This document shows, piece by piece, positions 24,329-32,044 of a stretch of 42,876 bases of DNA. The stretch is from an uncultured Chthonomonadaceae bacterium (GTDB lineage: Bacteria; Armatimonadota; Fimbriimonadia; Fimbriimonadales; Fimbriimonadaceae): contig CAMLDW010000021.1 in NCBI GenBank assembly GCA_946479035.1, forward strand, positions 1-42,876. The letters run 5' to 3'. The translations under genes were made by a program, and so were the position numbers. The notes under the pieces were generated by a model that did no database searches, was not told the origin of the DNA, and was given only the letters and a program-made list of their open reading frames with translations. Within the stretch, counting starts at the first letter, position 1. Each line of letters starts with the position of its first letter.

Positions 24329-25350
24329 TATCGTCGCTGACCGCCGCCGAAGGCGCGTTCATGGAGGGCTTCCGGTTCCCGCTGCTCGTCGGTGCGGTCG
24401 CGGCCCTGGTGACCTGGGGAATCACGCCGTTCGTCCGACGACTCGCGATCGCCAAGGGCGCCGTGGACGACCCGAGCCAGGACGAGCGGCGCGTCCATAC
24501 GGTCACGACCCCGCGCTGGGGCGGCATCGCCATATATGCAGGGATGCTCGTCTCGCTCCTGGCCATCCTACCGTTCGCGTATCCGGTCCGTACCTTCCCG
24601 ATCTATCTCGTGGCGGTGCTTGCGTGCGGCGCGCTGCTCGTGGGCATCGGGGCCTACGACGACGTCAGGCCGCTGCGCGCACGGTGGCAGATGCTGTACC
24701 TGCTAGCTATTGGAGTGGCCGTGCAGTTCTTTTACGATAGTGGGCGAGTCCAGATCATCGGGATGGACTTTCCGCCGTTCGGCGACCACAGGACGTGGAC
24801 CGCGTTCGGATGGCTCGCTGTCCCGATCACAGCGATCTACATATTCATCGTGACCAAGACGATGGACACGATCGACGGCGTCGACGGGCTGGCCGCGGGC
24901 GTCGCCAGCATCTCTGGCGTCACTCTCTCGATCATCGCGACCTACGAGGGCCAACCGCGGGTCGCGCTCGTCGCGGCAGCCATTGCGGGCTCCTCCATCG
25001 GCTTCCTCAAGCACAACTTCAACCCGGCGACGATCTTCATGGGCACAGGGGGCGCGCAGCTGCTCGGCTTCATGCTCGCGGCGCTCTCCATCGTCGGTGC
25101 GTTCAAGACCGCGGCCGCGCTCGCGCTGTTCATTCCGGTGCTCGTGTTCGGAGTGCCGATCTTCGACGCAGCATTCGTTGTTGTGCGCCGCATGATCAGC
25201 CGGCAGCCGATCACGCAGGCCGACAAGCGCCACCTCCACCACACGCTCCTCAAGAAGGGGTACTCCCAGAGGCAGACGGTCTGGATCCTCTACACGATCG
25301 CCGCCGCGCTCTCGCTCGTCCTGCTCGTGCTGGTGAAGGCTTATGGCTAG
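24325..25350 (+). CDS. WecA/TagO-type undecaprenyl-phosphate sugar-1-P transferase
   Basis: This is a polytopic membrane enzyme of the MraY/WecA/TagO family (341 residues, about 10-11 helices). It loads a sugar-1-phosphate, usually GlcNAc-1-P, from its UDP form onto undecaprenyl phosphate to start a surface polymer. Family motifs are the Asp pair in GAYDDVRPLRARWQ, the Mg-binding TIDGVDGLAAG and the HLHH stretch in DKRHLHHTLLKKG. The start is read as the TTG at 24325, which overlaps the comEB stop and has GGAG 8 bases before it; the ATG at 24361 is an alternative. The stop overlaps the WecB gene by 8 bases. WecA is favoured over MraY because murein genes are absent here and WecB follows. Confidence 0.9.
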   Translation: MISSLTAAEGAFMEGFRFPLLVGAVAALVTWGITPFVRRLAIAKGAVDDPSQDERRVHTVTTPRWGGIAIYAGMLVSLLAILPFAYPVRTFPIYLVAVLACGALLVGIGAYDDVRPLRARWQMLYLLAIGVAVQFFYDSGRVQIIGMDFPPFGDHRTWTAFGWLAVPITAIYIFIVTKTMDTIDGVDGLAAGVASISGVTLSIIATYEGQPRVALVAAAIAGSSIGFLKHNFNPATIFMGTGGAQLLGFMLAALSIVGAFKTAAALALFIPVLVFGVPIFDAAFVVVRRMISRQPITQADKRHLHHTLLKKGYSQRQTVWILYTIAAALSLVLLVLVKAYG

Positions 25351-26476
25351 GCCCCTCGTCGCGTTCGTCGTCGGCACTCGGCCCGACGCGATCAAGACGG
25401 CGCCCGTCGTTGCCGAGTTCCTCAAGTACGCTGCCAGCGTCCAGACGCTTCTCGTCTCGACGGGACAGCACAAGGAGATGCTGCACCAGGCGCTCGGAGC
25501 GTTCGGCCTCACGGCGGACCTGGACCTCGGAGTCATGCAGCACGGCCAGACGCTCGCTGCGATGACCTCGAGGATCCTGGAGGGGCTTGATTCCGTGCTC
25601 GCAGAACGATCTCCCGCTATGGTGCTGGCGCAAGGCGACACGACGACGACCTTCGTCGCGGCTCTGGCATCCTTCTATCGGCAGACCGCCTTCGCCCACA
25701 TCGAGGCCGGACTGCGAACGGAAACGGTCTGGGACCCGTTTCCAGAAGAGTTCAACCGCCGCGCTGTCTCGCAGATCGCCACCCTGCACTTTCCACCGAC
25801 CCACTGGGCGGCGGAAAACCTGTTGAAAGAAGGTGCAAAACCGGACAGCGTCTTCGTCACCGGCAACACCGGCATAGACGCCGTGCGCTCCGTCGCCGCT
25901 GCGCACAAGAAGCTCTGGTTTCCTGACCATCAGGGGCGCGTCTTGTTGCTCACCACGCACAGGCGCGAGAACTGGGGCGAGCCGCAACGGCGCATCGCAA
26001 GGGCCGCCCTCGCGGTCGTCGAAAAGTTTGAGGACCTCCTCCTCGTCGTGCCGATGCACAAGAACCCCACAGTCAGGGACACCCTGACGTCCGTCTTCGC
26101 ATCGCACGATAGGGTCCGGCTCATCGAGCCGCCCGACTACGCGGACTTCGTCAAGCTGATCGAGCGCAGCACGCTCGTGCTCACCGATTCGGGCGGTATC
26201 CAGGAAGAGGCGCCGACTTTCGGAGTTCCGGTGCTCGTCTTGCGAGAGACGACCGAACGGCCGGAAGGGGTCGAGGCTGGCACGGCGATGCTCGTTGGGA
26301 CCGATTTCGATAGGATCGTCGCCGAAACCTGCACTCTTCTCCAAGACCAGGAGGCCCATGCCGCGATGGCCAAGGCCGTCAGCCCCTATGGCGACGGCAA
26401 GGCCGCGCCGCGGATCAGGGGCGTCGTTCTGAGCCATCTGGGCGTCCCAACGGACATGGAGCCGATGTGGACCTGA
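25343..26476 (+). CDS. wecB: UDP-N-acetylglucosamine 2-epimerase (non-hydrolysing)
   Basis: This GT-B-fold enzyme of 377 residues interconverts UDP-GlcNAc and UDP-ManNAc in the cytoplasm. Motifs are VVGTRPDAIKTAP at the N-terminus, TGQHKEMLHQAL, HIEAGLRT, THRRENWG, and the nucleotide-binding end LTDSGGIQEEAPTFGVPVLVLRETTERPEG, all diagnostic. It overlaps the WecA/TagO-type gene by 8 bases and the UppP gene by 10. UDP-ManNAc would feed a ManNAc-containing linkage unit or polymer built on the same lipid carrier. Confidence 0.94.
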   Translation: MARPLVAFVVGTRPDAIKTAPVVAEFLKYAASVQTLLVSTGQHKEMLHQALGAFGLTADLDLGVMQHGQTLAAMTSRILEGLDSVLAERSPAMVLAQGDTTTTFVAALASFYRQTAFAHIEAGLRTETVWDPFPEEFNRRAVSQIATLHFPPTHWAAENLLKEGAKPDSVFVTGNTGIDAVRSVAAAHKKLWFPDHQGRVLLLTTHRRENWGEPQRRIARAALAVVEKFEDLLLVVPMHKNPTVRDTLTSVFASHDRVRLIEPPDYADFVKLIERSTLVLTDSGGIQEEAPTFGVPVLVLRETTERPEGVEAGTAMLVGTDFDRIVAETCTLLQDQEAHAAMAKAVSPYGDGKAAPRIRGVVLSHLGVPTDMEPMWT

Positions 26477-27285
26477 TCCAGGCGGTCGTGCTCGGGCTGG
26501 TGCAAGGGCTCACCGAGTTCATCCCCGTGAGCAGCAGCGGCCACTTGCTCCTTCTGCCCGCCATCTTCGGTTGGAAGGACCCGGGCGCTGGGTTCACCGC
26601 AGTCATACAGCTCGGCACGCTGCTGGCGGTCCTCATCTACTTCTTCCGCGACCTCACCGCCGCTCTCGGGGCGTGGTTCCGATCGATCTTCGATGCGCGC
26701 CGGCGGTCCACACCCGAGGCGCGCCTTGGGTGGGCCGTGTTCGTGGGCACGTTCCCCGTCGTCATCGCTGGCTTGTTGCTAGAAAAAAAGATCACTACCG
26801 ACTTCCGCTCGCCGGTGCTGGTCGCATGCATGCTCATCGCGGTCGCGCTCGTCATGTGGTGGGCCGAAGCCGTCTCGAAAAAGCTGCGCGGCCTCGAGAG
26901 CGTCTCGATGGCCGACGGCGCGATCGTCGGCGTGTGGCAGGCGCTCGCGCTGGTGCCAGGCGCGAGCAGAAGCGGCAGCACCATCGCCGGCGCGCTCTTT
27001 ATGGGAATGGACAGGGCGACCGCGGCGCGCTTTTCCTTCTTGCTCAGCGTGCCGAGCGTCTTGGCTTCCGGCATTTACGAGCTCTACAAGGAACGAGCGG
27101 GCCTCTTTGCGCACGGCCCGGCGCCGACGGTCATCGCGGCCTTGGTCGCGTTCGTCAGCGGCCTAGGCGCCATCGCGTTCCTGATGAACTATCTTCAGCG
27201 CCGCTCGACCGCCGTGTTCATCGTCTACCGTGTCCTTCTCGGCCTCCTCATCCTAGCGCTCGTCGCGGACGGCATAATCAGCTAG
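26467..27285 (+). CDS. uppP: Undecaprenyl-diphosphatase
   Basis: This integral membrane phosphatase (272 residues, BacA/UppP family) dephosphorylates undecaprenyl pyrophosphate to recycle the lipid carrier. The two catalytic motifs are present: GLTEFIPVSSSGHL near residue 17, with its Glu and Ser residues, and PGASRSGSTI at about 162. About eight helices can be drawn. Translation starts at GTG 26467 inside the end of wecB (10-base overlap). The operon therefore contains both loading and recycling of the lipid carrier. Overexpression of this family is known to give bacitracin resistance. Confidence 0.94.
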   Translation: MDLIQAVVLGLVQGLTEFIPVSSSGHLLLLPAIFGWKDPGAGFTAVIQLGTLLAVLIYFFRDLTAALGAWFRSIFDARRRSTPEARLGWAVFVGTFPVVIAGLLLEKKITTDFRSPVLVACMLIAVALVMWWAEAVSKKLRGLESVSMADGAIVGVWQALALVPGASRSGSTIAGALFMGMDRATAARFSFLLSVPSVLASGIYELYKERAGLFAHGPAPTVIAALVAFVSGLGAIAFLMNYLQRRSTAVFIVYRVLLGLLILALVADGIIS

Positions 27286-27288
27286 CCG

Positions 27289-27885
27289 ATGTTTGGGCTC
27301 CGCCGCAAGAAGCAGTCGAACCGCCGACCTGAACTCATGGTCGTGGGTCTCGGGAACCCCGGCTCCGAGTACGAAGGCACCCGCCACAACGTCGGATTTG
27401 CGGTCATCGACAAGATCGCGCAGTCGCACAAGCTCAAGCTCGCGACGTTCAAGAACCGCGCGCGCTACACGACGTGGGAGTACGAGGGCCGCGCCGTGCT
27501 GCTCGTCAAACCGATGGCGTTCATGAACCTCAGCGGCCAAGCGGTCGGCGCGCTCGCGCGCCAGTACTCGCTCGGCCCACAACAGGTCCTCGTCGTCGCC
27601 GACGACCTAGACCTCCCGACGGGGGCCGTGAAGATGAAGCCCAAAGGCGGCTCCGGCGGCCACAACGGGCACAAGTCGATCGCGTCGGCGCTGGGCACGG
27701 ACGACTACCCGCGCATCAAGGTCGGGATCGGCAAGGCGGGAGAGGCCGTCGACCACGTGCTCAGCCGCTTTTCGAGCCAGGAAAGGCAACGGGTCGACCA
27801 AGCGGTCGCCAAGGCGGCAGAGGCGTGTGAAAAGCTCGTGAAGGAAGGGCTGGACGCCGCGATGCTCTTCTGCAACACCGACTAG
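27289..27885 (+). CDS. pth: Peptidyl-tRNA hydrolase
   Basis: This essential esterase releases peptides from peptidyl-tRNA that has dropped off ribosomes. The 198 residues include VVGLGNPGSEYEGTRHNVGF with the catalytic His and the Asn, KPMAFMNLSG, VVADDLDLPTG with the catalytic Asp, and GGSGGHNGHKSI. A short basic N-terminal extension (FGLRRKKQSNRR) precedes the core. The ATG at 27289 follows uppP by 3 bases. CATAAT at 27273-27278, inside the end of uppP, may give an extra near-leaderless promoter. It shares CTAG with the convergent gene downstream. Confidence 0.95.
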   Translation: MFGLRRKKQSNRRPELMVVGLGNPGSEYEGTRHNVGFAVIDKIAQSHKLKLATFKNRARYTTWEYEGRAVLLVKPMAFMNLSGQAVGALARQYSLGPQQVLVVADDLDLPTGAVKMKPKGGSGGHNGHKSIASALGTDDYPRIKVGIGKAGEAVDHVLSRFSSQERQRVDQAVAKAAEACEKLVKEGLDAAMLFCNTD

Positions 27886-28253
27886 GTGAGCGCCGCTTCC
27901 GGCTTGCGCTCGATCCACTTGTGCTGCGGCGCCATCACGTGCACCGCGCCAGGGTGCCGCAGCCACACGCACAGCCTGCGCTGCATATAGCCGTAGTAGG
28001 TGGAGTACCGGTCGTGCGTGTGGTTCCAGTGCCCCACGCCCGTGCACGAGCGCAACAGGACGTACATGCCTGGCTGGACGTCGACGTCGTCGGTGAAGAT
28101 GTGCACGCCTTCCAGCTTCCCGTCCCCGTCGAGCGCCGACTGGGCGGCGACGACGTGGCCCTTCAGGTTGATTCGCATCGAACCCTGGTTCTGCAGGAGC
28201 ACGAACTCCCTGGCCACTTCATCGTGCCTTTGGACTCCGACGATACGGATCAT
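27882..28253 (-). CDS. Small beta-domain protein, lamin-tail-like (tentative)
   Basis: This protein of about 123 residues has no signal peptide. It opens with IRIVGVQRHDEVAREFVLLQN, followed by SMRINLKGHVV and later VQPGMYVLLRSCTG. This order resembles the lamin-tail Ig fold, where a strand carries the E-hydrophobic-L-N-G motif and a Pro-Gly turn precedes a hydrophobic strand. The C-terminal half is Tyr/His/Arg-rich (NHTHDRYSTYYGYMQRR), with many aromatics and no known motif. The ATG at 28253 is chosen; a TTG at 28289 would add 12 residues. It ends on CTAG shared with pth. The function is unknown. Confidence 0.6.
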   Translation of the reverse strand: MIRIVGVQRHDEVAREFVLLQNQGSMRINLKGHVVAAQSALDGDGKLEGVHIFTDDVDVQPGMYVLLRSCTGVGHWNHTHDRYSTYYGYMQRRLCVWLRHPGAVHVMAPQHKWIERKPEAALT

Positions 28254-28314
28254 GCGCTTCGTTTGGACCCAATTGGTTAGGACGCCCAACGATCCCCGAA
28301 CGGTGCGCGAAAGG

Positions 28315-28755
28315 TCAGCGTTCGCGGTCGAGCGCGGTCTCGAGGTTCTGCATGACGCGGTCTAAGACCCGCGTCGTCTGCGACATCTCGCTCGGTAGCA
28401 CGCCCTTGGCCATCGCCTCGTCGGCCTCGACCACCAGGTCCATGATCCTGCGCACGATCCGCTCGGACTCTGGCGTCAGCTTAAGCAAGCGCACGCGCTT
28501 GTCCTTTTCAGAAGAGGCCTGGACCAGAAGGCCGCGCTCCACGTGCAGCTGCACTGACTCGCTGAGCGTCGCGGCCGTCACGCCGAGCCGCCGAGCGACC
28601 TCGATCTGCGATGCGCCGTCGCCCGCGTTCGCGACCGTGGTGAGGAGCTGGAAGGTCGCCCAAGATATGCCCAGCTCGGTGAGCTTGGGCTCCATCCATT
28701 CAGCCTGGAGTTCGTAGATCGCCGCGATCCTGGTCCCGATCAGGGTCTTAGCCAC
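28315..28755 (-). CDS. MarR-family transcriptional regulator
   Basis: This 146-residue winged-helix repressor is dimeric by family. Helical ends flank the DNA-binding unit: LTELGISWATFQLLTTVAN, the recognition region ASQIEVARRLGVTAATLSESVQ, and the wing ERGLLVQASSEKDKRVRLLKLT with its conserved D-K-R. It ends with a helical dimerisation segment. The GTG start at 28755 is supported by TAACCT 6 bases upstream (leaderless). The ligand is unknown. Likely targets are itself and nearby genes. Confidence 0.9.
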   Translation of the reverse strand: MAKTLIGTRIAAIYELQAEWMEPKLTELGISWATFQLLTTVANAGDGASQIEVARRLGVTAATLSESVQLHVERGLLVQASSEKDKRVRLLKLTPESERIVRRIMDLVVEADEAMAKGVLPSEMSQTTRVLDRVMQNLETALDRER

Positions 28756-28761
28756 ATGCTC

Positions 28762-28767
28762 AGGTTA
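28762..28767 (-). promoter_or_regulatory. -10 box of marR-like gene, leaderless type
   Basis: On the minus strand TAACCT is followed by GAGCAT and the GTG at 28755. An overlapping ATG in that spacer is in another frame, so the GTG is the start. Confidence 0.45.
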
Positions 28768-28779
28768 CCAAACTTTCGC

Positions 28780-29004
28780 TCAGACGAAGATGTCGAGCAG
28801 CGATCGGTCCATCTGGTTCTGCGCCTGCACGACCTTGACGTTGGCCGCAAAGTAGGTCCGCGCCTGCATCATCCCGACGAACGCGCCCGCGTAGTCGTCG
28901 ATGTTGCCCAAGGCGATCGTCCTCGCGCTCTCGAAGAGCTGGTCTTGCGCCGCCCGAATTCCCGTCAGGGCGGAAGAATAGGCGCTGGTCGGGCCGACTT
29001 GCAC
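28780..29004 (-). CDS. Mini flagellar-rod-like helical protein
   Basis: This 74-residue protein consists of two amphipathic helices. The N-terminal half (SALTGIRAAQDQLFESARTI) resembles the first helix of flagellar rod/hook proteins. The C-terminal half (ARTYFAANVKVVQAQNQM, then DRSLLDIFV) resembles the last helix of FlgB/FlgC/FlgG-type proteins, where the usual form is YEANVK.I.T.DEML..LLDI. Everything normally between the ends is missing, so it looks like a D0 domain alone. The GTG at 29004 lies one base after the upstream stop and has GGAGG six bases before it. No other flagellar gene is present. A truncated remnant is possible, but the intact ribosome binding site and coupling argue for a working gene. 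Confidence 0.65.
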   Translation of the reverse strand: MQVGPTSAYSSALTGIRAAQDQLFESARTIALGNIDDYAGAFVGMMQARTYFAANVKVVQAQNQMDRSLLDIFV

Positions 29005-29005
29005 C

Positions 29006-29224
29006 TTAGGCCTCCAGGTCGAGCGAGGTGCGCCGCAGGACTCCCGCGATCTCGCCAGCCTTCTGGCTGGCCTCCACTTGAAGCATCCGTGCACTCATTC
29101 GGGCCTTGACGTCCTTCGGCTCGACCGAGTTCGGGTCGATCCTTCGCAGTGTGTCTGAAACCTGTCTTTGGACGTCGTGCAGGCTTGAAAGTGCGTTCAG
29201 TAGGGATGAGTTCGCACTGATCAT
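29006..29224 (-). CDS. Small helical partner protein, unknown function
   Basis: This protein of 72 residues is charged and almost wholly helical. It has no signal peptide and no match I recognise. Its layout mirrors the next gene: an N-terminal SSLLNALSSLHDVQRQV helix, a short Pro/Asn/Asp break (IDPNSVEPKD), then a long helix (ARMLQVEASQKAGEIAGVL) and a Leu-rich end (RRTSLDLEA). The two may be diverged paralogues that form a hetero-oligomeric coiled coil. GGAGG six bases upstream of the ATG supports translation. The stop is followed by one base and the GTG of the next gene. Confidence 0.6.
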   Translation of the reverse strand: MISANSSLLNALSSLHDVQRQVSDTLRRIDPNSVEPKDVKARMSARMLQVEASQKAGEIAGVLRRTSLDLEA

Positions 29225-29335
29225 GTTTGCCTCCGCTGCTAATGGGATTCTTCCGCTCTGGGCTGGGCTCCTCCCTGGGCGTTCTACCGGCGCGAGCTAT
29301 CTCCCGTCGTCTTGCTGGGGTGCGCGCGAGGGTGC

Positions 29336-29368
29336 CGGGTCAGCGGTGAAGTGATCGGGTCAGCGGTG
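29336..29368. repeat. 13-base direct repeat, 20-base period
   Basis: CGGGTCAGCGGTG occurs at 29336-29348 and again at 29356-29368. The copies start exactly 20 bases apart, close to two helical turns. They lie in the 174-base gap upstream of the mini rod-like gene pair and downstream of the matrixin gene, a fitting place for an operator. Nothing else is seen in the gap except a possible minus-strand TAGAAC at 29271-29276. Confidence 0.55.
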
Positions 29369-29398
29369 CGGCGCAGGCAACTCTGCCAGCACCGGAGG

Positions 29399-30088
29399 CT
29401 AGCGGGCGCCGTCGATCTTGGCCCTGAGCAGTCGCCGCAGGGATTTGACGTCCTCGACTTCCGAGTCCGCCGGCCGGGAGAGCGGCTTGCCGCGCTCCAT
29501 CGGCCCCATGATCCACCCGACGCTCTCTTGGTCGCCCAGGCCGAGCAGGTGGCCGAGCTCGTGCAGCGCGACGTCGCGCACCTCGGCAGGCGTCAGCTTG
29601 CCGCCGGGCGCAGACTTCACGATCGAGATCGTGCCCTTGTAGATGACTTCGTGGCTGGTCTTGCTCCAGCGAAAGTTCTTCTGAAGCCGGATGATGCCTA
29701 GGGCGTCCTCGCCCTTGTCCGGGATCGCGTCCACGAACGAGATGACGACCTCAGCCTCCTTCGGGTCTGACACATAGACGATCGGGGAATCGCCCCCCAG
29801 CTCGTCGTTCCAAGTGCCGAACGCAAGCATGACCGCGCGGAACTGGCCCTCCGAGTCGAGCGTGCGCTCGTCGATTCCGACCTTGATGCCGTTGGGGTAG
29901 AGCGAGCCCTCGTAGAGCGCTAGCGCCAGCTGCTTGTCGCCGCCGTCCAGCGCCGTGCCAGCCCTCTCGACGGCGGCGCGCACGTCGTCGGAGACCGTCC
30001 GCGGGATCGCCTCGTTCGCGGCGGACGCGACGGTGCTCAGGGCAAAGACCAGCCAGAGGTGCCTGAAGGTGCGGATACGGGCCTCCAA
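29399..30088 (-). CDS. Secreted matrixin-like metalloprotease
   Basis: This exported protein of 229 residues has a signal peptide (RTFRHLWLVFALSTVASA) and a metzincin fold. The zinc motif is ALHELGHLLGLGD, i.e. HExxHxxGxxD with Asp as the third ligand, and it is followed by a Met-turn (WIMGPM). Two strands before it (YVSDPKEAEVVISFVD) match the matrixin layout of an edge strand before the active-site helix. The start is read as the TTG at 30088, with AAGGGG upstream, because the nearby ATG (30095) is out of frame with the signal peptide and catalytic domain. No propeptide Cys switch is apparent. It is probably a secreted protease acting at the envelope. Confidence 0.8.
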   Translation of the reverse strand: MEARIRTFRHLWLVFALSTVASAANEAIPRTVSDDVRAAVERAGTALDGGDKQLALALYEGSLYPNGIKVGIDERTLDSEGQFRAVMLAFGTWNDELGGDSPIVYVSDPKEAEVVISFVDAIPDKGEDALGIIRLQKNFRWSKTSHEVIYKGTISIVKSAPGGKLTPAEVRDVALHELGHLLGLGDQESVGWIMGPMERGKPLSRPADSEVEDVKSLRRLLRAKIDGAR

Positions 30089-30146
30089 GCTTCATATGCC
30101 CCTTCTGGACCCGTTTCCTCACTGTAATTGGCCTGGGAAGGGGACT

Positions 30147-30563
30147 TTAAGCGATAGAGCCGTACTCCTCTGCCTGCCGGGCCTTGGCACGCTCGAGCGT
30201 CTCGGCCGGGATCTCCCAGTCCTGGTAGCCCGCCTCGATGGTCTCGACGTACCCTTCCCGGGGCTCCTTGAAGTGGGGCTCGACCATCTTGTAGAAGTAG
30301 GCCGGGCCGTCGGGCGTCTCGAAGGTCTCCCGCTCGTAGAGCACCGGGAAGTTCTCATAGCCGTCCAGCTTCGCCTCGTCCTGCTCCGAGACCTCGTAGA
30401 GCGCCCCTTCGACCGTCTCTCCCGGCGCCGGCTCCACGTTCGCCACGCCGCGCAGCACCAGCCGGTATCCGGTCAGTCGGTGGCGCCTGACTGGCCTTGC
30501 CTCCGGGCAACGCGCGCGCATTTGGTCGAGCGAGAGGTTAGATCCATAAGCGAAATAAAACAT
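30147..30563 (-). CDS. Gamma-glutamylcyclotransferase-like protein
   Basis: This protein of 138 residues has the GGCT/AIG2-like fold. It opens with the family motif FYFAYGSNLSLDQM, the substrate-binding YGSN loop. It then has GALYEVSEQDEAKLDGYE with the catalytic-type Glu, and TPDGPAYFYKM. Members release 5-oxoproline from gamma-glutamyl peptides or amines; the exact substrate here is open. The ATG at 30563 is chosen, with TACGAT nine bases upstream; a GTG at 30569 would add two residues. It is divergent from the membrane protein gene. Confidence 0.85.
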   Translation of the reverse strand: MFYFAYGSNLSLDQMRARCPEARPVRRHRLTGYRLVLRGVANVEPAPGETVEGALYEVSEQDEAKLDGYENFPVLYERETFETPDGPAYFYKMVEPHFKEPREGYVETIEAGYQDWEIPAETLERAKARQAEEYGSIA

Positions 30564-30619
30564 TTGCACCGCATCGTACCGATTTCAATTCGCACGCGTC
30601 ATTAATGCGGGTCGCGCTG

Positions 30620-30625
30620 TAGAAT
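30620..30625 (+). promoter_or_regulatory. -10 box of envelope operon
   Basis: TAGAAT lies 18 bases before the ATG at 30644, giving a leader of about 10 bases. It probably drives the membrane protein, A2M, VanW and beta-lactamase-like genes. Confidence 0.4.
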
Positions 30626-30643
30626 GTACCGAGCGTCCTACAA

Positions 30644-32044
30644 ATGAAAGAGATCGTAGCCACCATGCCATGGATCGGCTTGGCTGTCGGACTTCTAGGG
30701 CTCCTTATAAGAGAAACCAAAGACCAGGCGGGAGCGCCAATGAGCGGCGCTCTCAAGGCCGTCCTCCCCTCCCTCTGCATCTCCATCGCCGCGCTCGTCG
30801 GCGCCTATTTCGTCCTGGGCGACACGAAGACCGCCCTCTATTGCGTTGCGGCAGGCGCTGCCGCAGGCGCGGTCCTGGCGTTCCTGGCGTCCTGTCTGCG
30901 CCAGTCGGACCTCGGCGCGCTGGTCACCGCGCTCGGCCTGGCGGCGTTCGCAGTCGGCACGGACAAGATCTTCGTCCGGTTCGAAGGCGCCGTGCCGTTC
31001 GCCGGGCTGGTCGTCGGCCTCGCCGCAGGCTCGCTGCCGAGCCTCGTCCTCAAGCGCCGGGCCCCCCAAATGACGGCCATCGCCGTGCTTGTCGCGGGGG
31101 TCCTTGCGCTCATGTCGCTGCACCACTTCCGCCAGTCCATGCACCAGGTCGCCGAGCTCGCCGTCTGGTCGGCGCTGCTCGCGGTCGGCCTGCAGTGGGG
31201 GCTCAAGAGAGCGCTTGGAGCGAAGGCACCCTGGATCGGCCCAGCGGTCGGCTTGGTCGCTTTGGCCGGTCTAGGCTGGCTCTCCTTCGCGGTCTACTTT
31301 GGCGAAAAGCCGCTGGCGATAGTCTCGTTGGTGGCGGTCGCTGCGGCGCTCGTCACGGCCTGGTCGGTAAAGGAGCAGAACTCCTCGATCGTCTCGTGGG
31401 GCGCGTCCGCGCTCATCTGGCTCGGGCTTGCGACGTTCGCGTTCAGCCAGGCGCAAGGCCTGGGGATGGGCGCGGCCTCCTTTTTCGGCGTCGCCGCGCT
31501 TCTCGTTCTTGGGCGACGCGACCTGCTGCCCTCGGTCGGCATCGTCGCGGGCCTGAGCTTCTACCGGCTCTTCCGCGAGGGCAACGACGAGGTCATTGAA
31601 GCGTTCGACATCGGCCAGCACTACGCGATGGTCGGCTTCTTGGTCGGCGTCGTGGTCGCGGTGGCGACTGTGGACGCGCTCTCGCGCCGCACCAAGTCCG
31701 GCGTGGCGGGCGGCGCGGTCGTCGCGGTGATCGCCATGCTCGTCGTGGTAGGCGCGACCGCGTTCTTTGGCAACAAGGGCGCGATCGGCCTGCTCGTGGG
31801 GCTCGGCATCGCTCCGATGGTCGTGCGGCTGACGCCAGACTGTCCCGGGTGGTCCGTACTGGTGGCGGGCGCGCTGCAATGCGTCACGATGGTCGCCTTC
31901 GGCCCGCTCGCGCAGCAAGCGAGCTTCGAGCACGACCAGAAGGTGAAGCTGCTGGTCATCCTCACCGTCGTCGGGCTGGCTCTTGCCGGGCTCGTGTGGC
32001 TCTTGGAAAGGGAAAGGAAGGCGGTGGCCCGTGCAGAGGCCTGA
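30644..32044 (+). CDS. Polytopic membrane protein, unknown function
   Basis: This 466-residue protein is made almost entirely of Gly/Ala/Val-rich transmembrane helices, about 15-17 in all, with short loops. It has no catalytic motif I recognise. Short charged loops appear at about 12-18 (RETKDQ), in the middle, and at the C-terminus (ERERKAVARAEA). The ATG at 30644 is used; an ATG at 30740 would drop the first helix. It overlaps the following A2M gene by 14 bases, so it is made together with that protein. A role in exporting or anchoring the A2M/VanW products, or as a channel, is speculation. Confidence 0.7.
   Translation: MKEIVATMPWIGLAVGLLGLLIRETKDQAGAPMSGALKAVLPSLCISIAALVGAYFVLGDTKTALYCVAAGAAAGAVLAFLASCLRQSDLGALVTALGLAAFAVGTDKIFVRFEGAVPFAGLVVGLAAGSLPSLVLKRRAPQMTAIAVLVAGVLALMSLHHFRQSMHQVAELAVWSALLAVGLQWGLKRALGAKAPWIGPAVGLVALAGLGWLSFAVYFGEKPLAIVSLVAVAAALVTAWSVKEQNSSIVSWGASALIWLGLATFAFSQAQGLGMGAASFFGVAALLVLGRRDLLPSVGIVAGLSFYRLFREGNDEVIEAFDIGQHYAMVGFLVGVVVAVATVDALSRRTKSGVAGGAVVAVIAMLVVVGATAFFGNKGAIGLLVGLGIAPMVVRLTPDCPGWSVLVAGALQCVTMVAFGPLAQQASFEHDQKVKLLVILTVVGLALAGLVWLLERERKAVARAEA

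Noticed and set aside
30093..30095. ATG near the matrixin gene as an alternative start
   Set aside because: It is in another frame from the signal peptide and HExxH domain. The TTG at 30088 with AAGGGG upstream fits better.
30644..32044. Membrane-bound pyrophosphatase or ion pump
   Set aside because: The number of helices is similar, but the acidic catalytic motifs of that family are absent and the protein is too short.
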